Part shown: positions 1 through 4,339 of the stretch, one piece after another
Numbering within the stretch: position 1 is the stretch's first letter
How the letters are laid out: each line of letters starts with the position of its first letter
Source of the DNA: an uncultured Acidobacteriota bacterium
Lineage (GTDB): Bacteria > Acidobacteriota > Blastocatellia > Pyrinomonadales > Pyrinomonadaceae
DNA length: 5,610 nt
Direction of reading: 5' to 3'
NCBI GenBank assembly: GCA_902826385.1
Contig: CADEEU010000149.1
Location: 2,886 to 8,495, forward strand
The notes under the pieces: model-generated
What the model was told of the DNA's origin: nothing
The model's database searches: none
Seen by the model: only the letters and a program-made list of their open reading frames with translations
Translations under genes and position numbers: made by a program

Positions 1-149
1 CTTACGCAGACTCACTGGATGCAACAAATCTCAACATTACCGTACTCTTCAGGCTGCCAGACGAGTCTATGATTGAAGACGGAGAAGAAGTTCCGATCGA
101 ACACAATCCGTATTTTGTCACGCGAGTCTCGGTGCCGATTGCTGCATGA
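1..149 (+). CDS. 3' end of a probable HicB-family antitoxin gene (5' end outside window)
   Basis: An open frame runs without a stop from the window edge (first full codon at 3) to a TGA at 147-149, giving the last 48 residues of a protein. The tail reads ...YFVTRVSVPIAA, which resembles the short beta-strand ending (YVTxVEVxVA) of HicB-like antitoxins. The middle is acidic (MIEDGEEVPIEHNP). The main support is position: its stop overlaps the start of a HicA-type toxin gene by four bases (ATGA). Type II HicB antitoxins bind and block HicA and usually repress their own promoter; here the promoter and most of the protein lie outside the window. The N-terminal HicB fold cannot be seen, so the family call is moderate. 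It could be an unrelated small gene that happens to precede hicA. Confidence 0.55.
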   Translation, partial: YADSLDATNLNITVLFRLPDESMIEDGEEVPIEHNPYFVTRVSVPIAA

Positions 150-376
150 GCGAAAAGCTGCCCAGGTTGACCGGAGCCGAGTTAATACGGATCCTAAAGC
201 TGATTGGGTTTGAAATCAGAAGGCAAAAGGGAAGCCACTTACATCTTTTCAGAGAGAATGACGGTCGCCGCGTGACGGTTCCGGTTCACAGTGGAAAGAC
301 AATTCCGATTGGTACCTTTAAGGCCATTTTGAAAGATGCCGATCTTTCTGCGGAAGAACTTCGTAAGATGATTTGA
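146..376 (+). CDS. hicA: HicA-family toxin (putative mRNA interferase)
   Basis: This 76-residue protein has the usual HicA/YcfA size and layout. An N-terminal helix (LTGAELIRILKLIGFEIRR, residues 8-26) leads into the signature K28-G-S-H-L-H33. H31 sits where the catalytic histidine of HicA lies in the GSHxH stretch. A strand (RRVTVPVHSG, 41-50) and a C-terminal helix (IPIGTFKAILKDADLSAEEL, 53-72) complete a double-stranded-RNA-binding-like fold. Family members cleave mRNA ribosome-independently and are neutralised by HicB. The ATG overlaps the upstream stop as ATGA and there is no good Shine-Dalgarno of its own, so it is probably translated by coupling to the upstream gene. Its stop overlaps the start of the next gene. 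The key residues are intact, so it looks functional. Confidence 0.88.
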   Translation: MSEKLPRLTGAELIRILKLIGFEIRRQKGSHLHLFRENDGRRVTVPVHSGKTIPIGTFKAILKDADLSAEELRKMI

Positions 377-1569
377 TGTCACCCAATACCCCCAAAATTC
401 TCATAATCTCATCCGACACAGGCTGCGGTCATCGCTCGGCGGCGCAGGCGTTGGCGGAGGGGTTTGAGAAGGTATGGCATGGCGATTCGTCGGTGGTCAG
501 GATTATTAAGGCGGTCGAAGATTCGCACCACATCACAGACAAACTGGTAAATGTTTACAACTGGGTGCTGCGAAACCGCCAGCATTGGATGAAGTATCTC
601 TATTGGGCGGTGAATCGTTTTCGGCCTGAGAAGAGTGAGTTTTTTCTAAAACGCTGCACGGGTTTTTTGAAAGACCAGTTCGAAAAATGGTGTCCGCACG
701 TTGTTGTCAGTGTTCATCCGCTAACCCAGCACATTTTCGCCCGCATGTTGCGCGAGCTTAATCTCAGCTCGCAGATTCCGCTGGTGACGATCGTGACCGA
801 CCCATGTTACGGCTTCTGGAAAGGCTGGGCCTGCGACGATGTCTCGCTGTATCTTGTTGCGAACGAGGACGCGCGACAACAGCTCCTGGATTACGGCGTA
901 TCCGCCGAGAAGATCAAAATCTCCGGCCTGCCGCTGCATCCAAAATTTCAGGAAGCCGATGACAAGGCCGCGCAGGATGCCCGAAAGGCTTTCGGGCTGG
1001 ACCCGGACAAGTTCACGGTTTTCGTCAATGCCGGCTGGATCGGCGGCGGCAATATTCCAAAGATATTCAAGGAGCTCGTCGCCGGCGAACTCGACGTCCA
1101 GGCGATCTTCCTTGCCGGCAAGAACGAGGAGCTTCGAAAAGAGGCAGAGGAGATAGGCAAACACGCCAAATTCCCGGTAAAGGTCATCGGTTATTCCGAT
1201 GAGATCGAAAAGCTGATGCATTCAGCAAACGTGATGATCTCAAAGCTCGGCGGACTTACCACTTTCGAGGCACTCGCGTGTCATCTGCCGATAATCGCGG
1301 ACACGACCACGCCGCCGATGCCGCAGGAAGCCGGTACCGTCAAGATGCTTGCAAAACGCGGGGCGGGGATATTGCTGAATAAAACGACCGACATCGTTCC
1401 AACTATTCAATCGCTTGTCGGCAATACGCGGCGATATCGAGAGTTAAAGGCTGCCACCGTGGGTATTGCGATGCCGGGTTCGCGCGACATGATAGTCCGC
1501 GAGATTGCCGCCCTTCTTCCTCAAAATGCCGTGTCCGCGGAAGCCTCGCCCGCTTCTGCGGCGGCCTAG
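376..1569 (+). CDS. MGDG-synthase-like diacylglycerol glycosyltransferase (GT28)
   Basis: A 397-residue cytoplasmic or membrane-associated glycosyltransferase of the MGDG synthase/UgtP type. Family members move galactose or glucose from a UDP-sugar to diacylglycerol to make membrane glycolipids. The N-terminal half carries SSDTGCGHRSAAQAL (residues 12-26), close to the SDTGGGHRASAEAI motif of plant and bacterial MGDG synthases. SVHPLTQH at 112-119 matches the family's SVHPLMQH. The C-terminal nucleotide-sugar domain has SKLGGLTTFEA (289-299) and a QEAG at 317-320, the usual donor-binding region. Length is normal, there is no signal peptide or transmembrane segment, and the last ~15 residues are an Ala-rich tail. 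An in-frame TTG lies directly before the chosen ATG; I prefer the ATG because it forms TGATG with the hicA stop. Donor and acceptor cannot be read from sequence. Confidence 0.85.
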   Translation: MSPNTPKILIISSDTGCGHRSAAQALAEGFEKVWHGDSSVVRIIKAVEDSHHITDKLVNVYNWVLRNRQHWMKYLYWAVNRFRPEKSEFFLKRCTGFLKDQFEKWCPHVVVSVHPLTQHIFARMLRELNLSSQIPLVTIVTDPCYGFWKGWACDDVSLYLVANEDARQQLLDYGVSAEKIKISGLPLHPKFQEADDKAAQDARKAFGLDPDKFTVFVNAGWIGGGNIPKIFKELVAGELDVQAIFLAGKNEELRKEAEEIGKHAKFPVKVIGYSDEIEKLMHSANVMISKLGGLTTFEALACHLPIIADTTTPPMPQEAGTVKMLAKRGAGILLNKTTDIVPTIQSLVGNTRRYRELKAATVGIAMPGSRDMIVREIAALLPQNAVSAEASPASAAA

Positions 1570-1658
1570 TTTCCGACTTTACGACTTGTCAGAACCGGCC
1601 TATTTCTTTAACCTTTTCTTTTGATTCGGAAATCCATTTTTAGAATTGGGAGCCACAT
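1570..1658. other. Intergenic gap with a solo REP-like half site
   Basis: The 89-bp gap between the glycosyltransferase and the SDR gene has no stem-loop with a T-tract, so I see no intrinsic terminator. It holds GTCAGAACCG at 1588-1597, identical to the outer 10 bases of the inverted repeat at 4257-4339. A weak promoter pair (TTGTCA 1586-1591, TAACCT 1609-1614) is possible but not convincing. Confidence 0.4.
1648..1652 (+). promoter_or_regulatory. Ribosome binding site deciding a TTG start
   Basis: GGGAG lies six bases before the TTG at 1659-1661. The frame is closed upstream by a TAG at 1641-1643 and offers no ATG or GTG before the Rossmann glycine motif, so this Shine-Dalgarno fixes the TTG as the start. 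Confidence 0.75.
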
Positions 1659-2408
1659 TTGAGTCTTTTGCTTGAGGGAAAACGTGCGTTCGTTTCCGGC
1701 GGAACGCGCGGAATCGGGGCAGCCATTTGCGAGGTTTTTGCACGCGAAGGCGCCGACGTCGCTTTTAATTACAACTCTCGCGACGATCTGGCTGAAGAAG
1801 TTAAGGCAAAAATAGAAACGTTCGGCCGCAAGGCGCTTGCCTACAAAGTTTCTGTTACCGACCGTTACGGCATGAAGCACATTTCACGCGAGATCGCCGA
1901 AGCGTGGGATGGCATAGACATACTGGTCAACAACGCCGCGGTAAACAAAGGCGACAATTTCGCCACCACTACCGACAAATCATGGGATTGGGTCGTAGAT
2001 ACAAACGTCAACAGCCTGTTCGCCGTAACCAAGCCCTTCTATAAACAGATGATCCGCCGGCGAACGGGAACTATCCTGAATATAACCAGCATCGGCGCTA
2101 TTCGTGCTCTTCCGACCGCCGTCCACTACGCCACGTCGAAAGCGGCGATGATCGGGTTCACCAAATGCCTTTCCCGCGAAGCCGCTAATTTCGGGATCAC
2201 CGTCAATGCGATTGCGGCCGGAATATTCGACACCGATCTCGGCAACACGCTTCCCGAACACCTTCTTCAGGCCCATACCAACTGGGTTTCACTGAGACGG
2301 CTGGGCGAGCCTTCCGAACTCGCCGAATTCGCCGCGTTCATTGTCAGTTCCCGTAACTCATACATGAATGGTGAAATAATAACCGTCGACGGCGGCACGA
2401 TCACGTGA
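1659..2408 (+). CDS. Short-chain dehydrogenase/reductase, FabG-like
   Basis: A 249-residue classical SDR, a NAD(P)H-dependent oxidoreductase of the cytoplasm. The cofactor motif SGGTRGIG spans residues 13-20, NNAA is at 91-94 and the structural Asn is N116. The catalytic set is S144, Y157 and K161 (YATSK), with the correct 13-residue Ser-Tyr and YxxxK spacing. The C-terminal NGEIITVDGG matches the usual NGxxxxVDGG ending. N-Y-N-S-R after the second strand suggests NADPH preference. It is closest in look to FabG-type 3-oxoacyl-ACP reductases, but the usual PG after the fourth strand region is A187-G188. The Arg that E. coli FabG uses near this helix for ACP contact (R172) is replaced by an N-F pair at 177-178. 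The substrate is therefore open. Translation starts at TTG behind a good GGGAG. It stands alone, with a repeat element touching its stop codon. Confidence 0.88.
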   Translation: MSLLLEGKRAFVSGGTRGIGAAICEVFAREGADVAFNYNSRDDLAEEVKAKIETFGRKALAYKVSVTDRYGMKHISREIAEAWDGIDILVNNAAVNKGDNFATTTDKSWDWVVDTNVNSLFAVTKPFYKQMIRRRTGTILNITSIGAIRALPTAVHYATSKAAMIGFTKCLSREAANFGITVNAIAAGIFDTDLGNTLPEHLLQAHTNWVSLRRLGEPSELAEFAAFIVSSRNSYMNGEIITVDGGTIT

Positions 2409-2625
2409 GGATGTTTGAAAAGTCGAAATCGAGGTTAAAACTCCGTTAGGAGTTTGATGTTTATAGTATTCGTGAGGCAAATGGAGCCAAGCTCCGTAGG
2501 AGCGGCATCGATTCCGTGAATTGGCTTTATGCCGCCCCTAATGGGGCTCTATTTATTTTCTCTCCGCCTGCGTCTATAAACATTTCGCTCCTAACGGAGC
2601 TTTTATCGACCTTTCAGACATCCTC
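2407..2625. repeat. 219-bp long inverted-repeat element (MITE/REP-like), non-coding
   Basis: The outer arms are 2407-2466 and 2574-2625. Read inward from the two ends they share, in order, GAGGATGT, TGAAA, GTCGA, TAAAA, the 12-mer CTCCGTTAGGAG, and ATGTTTATAG. About 45 of the 52 right-arm bases pair; the left arm has a 9-base insertion at 2427-2435. An inner pair is also similar: 2481-2508 ends in GAGCGGCAT and its counterpart 2529-2552 has ATGCCGCCCCT. The element carries four local hairpins: CTCC-GTTA-GGAG (2441-2452), GCTCC-GTA-GGAGC (2491-2503), GCCCC-TAAT-GGGGC (2534-2547) and GCTCC-TAAC-GGAGC (2587-2600). No convincing gene is present. The left end overlaps the SDR stop codon. It is probably a non-autonomous mobile or REP/BIME-type repeat; its RNA could also act as a strong fold at the SDR 3' end. 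Confidence 0.8.
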
Positions 2626-2696
2626 GTTTACCTCGAACAGATTTCATTCAATGTTGGGAGCGAAAGGCTGGAAAGTCTTCGTACATTTTTTGAAAC
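2626..2696. other. Intergenic stretch upstream of the ferritin-like gene
   Basis: This 71-bp stretch between the repeat element and the operator-like palindrome has no convincing gene. It includes GGGAGCGAAA (2655-2664), which recalls the arm sequence GGAGCGAAA of the adjacent element and may be a decayed fragment of another copy. I see nothing else of note. Confidence 0.35.
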
Positions 2697-2719
2697 TGAA
2701 ATTGAATTTCAATTCTAAC
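2690..2719 (+). promoter_or_regulatory. Possible promoter enclosing the operator
   Basis: TTGAAA (2690-2695) and TCTAAC (2714-2719) with an 18-base spacer form a modest sigma-70-like pair whose spacer contains the whole 7-1-7 palindrome. Two further TTGACA boxes lie downstream (2723-2728 and 2743-2748), the second with TAGTCT 17 bases on. Which one is used cannot be decided by eye. Confidence 0.3.
2697..2711 (+). promoter_or_regulatory. Fur/PerR-type operator (7-1-7 palindrome), site A
   Basis: TGAAATT-G-AATTTCA is a perfect 7-1-7 inverted repeat, the architecture of Fur-family boxes (compare TGATAAT-N-ATTATCA). It lies about 95 bases before the ferritin-like start codon and nearly matches a second site at 3630-3644. 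Ferritin-like genes are common Fur or PerR targets, so iron or peroxide control is plausible. The identity of the regulator is inferred. Confidence 0.55.
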
Positions 2720-2795
2720 ATATTGACAACAAAGAGTTTAGCTTGACATTGAGCTTTCCTGGGAGTAGTCTGACCACGGCGGCGGAAACCGCATT

Positions 2796-2800
2796 GGAGA
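2796..2800 (+). promoter_or_regulatory. Ribosome binding site deciding the ferritin-like start
   Basis: GGAGA sits five bases before the ATG at 2806. The reading frame stays open further upstream to a TTG at 2743, but the protein family starts at about this ATG and the Shine-Dalgarno supports it. Confidence 0.8.
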
Positions 2801-2805
2801 AGACT

Positions 2806-3267
2806 ATGGCAAGGAAAGAATTAGTTGAGAACCTTAACAAAGCGCTCAGTCTTGAGCTTGCTGCGGTCATTCAGTACTCGCAGCACAGCTATCTCGTAAC
2901 GGGACATGAGCGGGAAGTATTTAAGGACTGGTTCCGCGACCAGGCCGAAGAGGCCCAGGACCACGCGGAAACGCTCGGGGATAAGATAGTTGCGCTCGGC
3001 GGCATACCGACCGTCGAGCCGGGAACCATCCACCAGTCGGTCGATGTTTCGGAAATGCTGAAACAGGACCTCGAACTCGAACGCGAAGCTCTTAATGTTT
3101 ATATGGCCGCCTGGGCCGCGTGCGACGACAAAGACCTGCCGCAGAAGTTCTGGCTCGAAGGCCAAATAGCCGATGAGCAGATGCACATCGAGGAATTGGA
3201 AAAGCTTACTTCAGAACGAAAAGCGCATGTTAAATCGGAAAAGATAGTTTTGCGTGAAGTCAGCTAA
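2806..3267 (+). CDS. Ferritin-like di-iron protein (bacterioferritin-like)
   Basis: A 153-residue four-helix-bundle protein of the bacterioferritin/Dps-like superfamily, likely to oxidise and store iron or protect against peroxide in the cytoplasm. Candidate metal ligands follow the bacterioferritin order: E17 in helix A (LELAAVIQY), E49 and H53 in helix B (AEEAQDHAE), E92 in helix C (DLELERE), and E124/H127 in helix D (DEQMH). The Met that ligates haem in E. coli bacterioferritin (M52) is Q51 here, so a haem-free form is likely. In helix B the usual ExxH is ExxxH (E49, H53), with Ala at the ordinary Glu position. The tail after 134 is charged and ends LREVS. A palindromic operator lies upstream and an intrinsic terminator follows 24 bases after the stop. 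A rubrerythrin-like role is less likely because no rubredoxin Cys pairs exist. Confidence 0.85.
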   Translation: MARKELVENLNKALSLELAAVIQYSQHSYLVTGHEREVFKDWFRDQAEEAQDHAETLGDKIVALGGIPTVEPGTIHQSVDVSEMLKQDLELEREALNVYMAAWAACDDKDLPQKFWLEGQIADEQMHIEELEKLTSERKAHVKSEKIVLREVS

Positions 3268-3291
3268 GACCTGTTAGAATCAAATTGAAAG

Positions 3292-3314
3292 GCCCGGAGA
3301 GTCCGGGCTTTTTT
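3292..3314 (+). terminator. Intrinsic terminator of the ferritin-like gene
   Basis: GCCCGGA (3292-3298), loop GAG, TCCGGGC (3302-3308), then six T. This is a textbook rho-independent terminator. The - strand gene converges on it and ends at 3333; read from that side only a three-T run follows the stem, so it probably works mainly for the + strand. Confidence 0.93.
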
Positions 3315-3332
3315 ATTAACTATAGAATGATT

Positions 3333-3611
3333 TTAAGCGGCCTTCGAAACAGGGAAGGTCAGCACATTTTGCCAGTGTTCCATGCCGTTTTCTTCAACGT
3401 CGCGGCTCTTGACGCGAACACGGGCGGCGGCGATCATTCGATGCAGATCGTCAAGCATTTCAGGTTCTATACGCATCGTTTTTTCGCCGCACCATCCCAG
3501 GCCATCGACCCAGCCAGAAAGACGAATGATCGTGTCATCGCCTTCAATCGACATTTCGATACGTTTTTCACCGGATTCAGCCGGCATAAATTTGACCGCT
3601 TTGTTGTTCAC
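3333..3611 (-). CDS. Small orphan protein of unknown function (92 aa)
   Basis: I do not recognise this protein. It starts at GTG (3611) and ends at TAA. Residues 17-48 look like paired beta strands (RIEMSIEGDDTIIRLSGW, then KTMRIE) around a Gly/Trp-rich turn GWVDGLGWCG (33-42) holding the only cysteine, C41. A helix follows (PEMLDDLHRMIAAARVRVK, 50-68), then a short tail. There is no signal peptide or membrane segment, so it is cytoplasmic. That it is real is supported by a good upstream promoter, an operator-like palindrome, and convergence on the ferritin terminator. The ribosome site is weak (AAGAAAAC before GTG); ATG at 3587 (residue 9) is an alternative start. Sharing an operator with the ferritin-like gene hints at a role in iron or oxidative stress, which is inference only. 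Confidence 0.7.
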   Translation of the reverse strand: MNNKAVKFMPAESGEKRIEMSIEGDDTIIRLSGWVDGLGWCGEKTMRIEPEMLDDLHRMIAAARVRVKSRDVEENGMEHWQNVLTFPVSKAA

Positions 3612-3629
3612 GTTTTCTTAAAGAGAAAT

Positions 3630-3644
3630 TGAAAATCAATTTCA
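3630..3644 (-). promoter_or_regulatory. Fur/PerR-type operator (7-1-7 palindrome), site B
   Basis: On the - strand this reads TGAAATT-G-ATTTTCA, one base from perfect 7-1-7 symmetry and one base different from site A at 2697-2711. It begins about seven bases after the -10 box at 3651-3656, so it covers the predicted transcription start of the 92-aa gene, the expected place for a repressor. Confidence 0.6.
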
Positions 3645-3650
3645 ATAAGG

Positions 3651-3678
3651 AGTATATCAAAAAAATCGGCCCCGTCAA
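3651..3678 (-). promoter_or_regulatory. Sigma-70-type promoter of the 92-aa gene
   Basis: On the - strand TTGACG (3678-3673) and TATACT (3656-3651) are separated by 16 bases; each box matches the consensus in five of six positions. It drives toward the GTG at 3611 with a leader of about 35 bases that contains operator site B. Confidence 0.75.
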
Positions 3679-3694
3679 TATGCGAAAGCCGCGC

Positions 3695-3709
3695 ATTAGC
3701 TGGGCTAAT
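3695..3709. other. Short perfect stem-loop in the intergenic gap
   Basis: ATTAGC-TGG-GCTAAT is a six-base perfect stem with a three-base loop, between the end of the SRPBCC gene and the promoter of the 92-aa gene. It is AT-rich and has no real T-tract on the - strand, so it is a weak terminator candidate at best. It could also be a binding site upstream of the -35 box. Confidence 0.35.
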
Positions 3710-3761
3710 TTATTTAGTGTCTTTGCCGACGCAGGGACTTCAAAATTTCCGTTGATTGCGG

Positions 3762-4247
3762 CTATTTTTCCAGTTTATCCTTTGCCCGGTTGATGAAGAT
3801 CTTGATCATTTCAGTGATCTTTTTGGTCATCTCGTTGCTAATTATCGTTTCGCCGGCCAGACCGGCGAACATATGGAGATCGCGGGCGGATTTGCGGCGG
3901 AGTTCGACCATTTGAGAGAAATGCACAAGTGTGACGTTTTTCGCTTTCTCGAGAAAATCGGCCGAGTAACGCAGGAAATTTTGGGTCTCGACCGAGACCG
4001 GAAACCATTCGATGCGTTCGTCGTTTTTCTCGGCAAGCTCGACTGCGAATTTCTGGACCATTTGGCCGACGACCGGAATATCGGCCTCGATCTTCCAGTG
4101 TGCAACGCCTTTTGCGTCAGTGTGAATGCTGGCAATGCCCGGCATCAGGGCCGCGAAATTACTGGCATCGGCAAAGAACTCCCGAACTTTGTCGATGCTC
4201 GTTTTCAGTTCGATATCGTCGCTATAGCCTGCTTTTACGGTGAACAT
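3762..4247 (-). CDS. SRPBCC-superfamily protein, CoxG/polyketide-cyclase-like
   Basis: A 161-residue single-domain protein with the START/SRPBCC helix-grip pattern. A first strand (YSDDIELKTSIDKV, residues 8-21) runs into a helix (REFFADASNFAALMPGI, 22-38) ending in the P36-G37 common in CoxG-like members. Alternating strands follow (AHWKIEADIP, KFAVELAEKN, ERIEWFPV, NVTLVHFSQMVEL), then a long amphipathic C-terminal helix (about 131-161). Such folds bind hydrophobic ligands or help load partner enzymes; no function can be named. No carbon monoxide dehydrogenase subunits are nearby, so a Cox role is not supported. No clear Shine-Dalgarno precedes the ATG. A REP-like inverted repeat ends nine bases upstream and separates it from the gene behind it. 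Confidence 0.75.
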   Translation of the reverse strand: MFTVKAGYSDDIELKTSIDKVREFFADASNFAALMPGIASIHTDAKGVAHWKIEADIPVVGQMVQKFAVELAEKNDERIEWFPVSVETQNFLRYSADFLEKAKNVTLVHFSQMVELRRKSARDLHMFAGLAGETIISNEMTKKITEMIKIFINRAKDKLEK

Positions 4248-4256
4248 AATCGTCGT

Positions 4257-4339
4257 GTCAGAACCGACAGCGGTAGCGACCGGATTCTTTACCTGCTTAG
4301 GCGCCGAATAACCCCGTCGCTGCCGCTCCCGGTCCTGAC
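4257..4339. repeat. REP/BIME-like inverted repeat filling an intergenic gap
   Basis: Arms 4257-4280 and 4316-4339 are inverted copies matching at 20 of 24 positions (GTCAG.ACCG..AGCGG.AGCGAC), with a 35-base centre. The element directly abuts the stop codon of the upstream - strand gene (4340-4342) and ends nine bases before the next start, so it makes up nearly the whole gap. Such GC-rich palindromes are typical of REP-type repeats and can also slow transcription or protect mRNA ends. Confidence 0.7.

Noticed and set aside
721..1221. 166-codon open frame on - strand
   Set aside because: Antisense shadow of the glycosyltransferase, whose conserved motifs fix the + frame.
1641..1646. TAGAAT as a -10 box for the SDR gene
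   Set aside because: Transcription would start within or after the GGGAG ribosome site at 1648-1652, so it cannot serve this gene; no good -35 at the right distance.
2405..2627. GT dinucleotide flanking both ends of the 219-bp element as a target-site duplication
   Set aside because: Two bases match easily by chance and element ends are not certain without other copies.
2697..2711. FNR/CRP-type site instead of a Fur-type box
   Set aside because: The half sites TTGA/TCAA are three bases apart rather than the six expected for TTGAT-N4-ATCAA; the 7-1-7 symmetry fits the Fur family better.
2516..2746. Open frame of 76 codons on + strand
   Set aside because: It lies mostly inside the inverted-repeat element and its translation is just the hairpin sequence; no ribosome site and no family resemblance.
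3762..4247. Assignment as a carbon monoxide dehydrogenase subunit G
   Set aside because: Only the fold is similar; no coxL, coxM or coxS genes are in the window.
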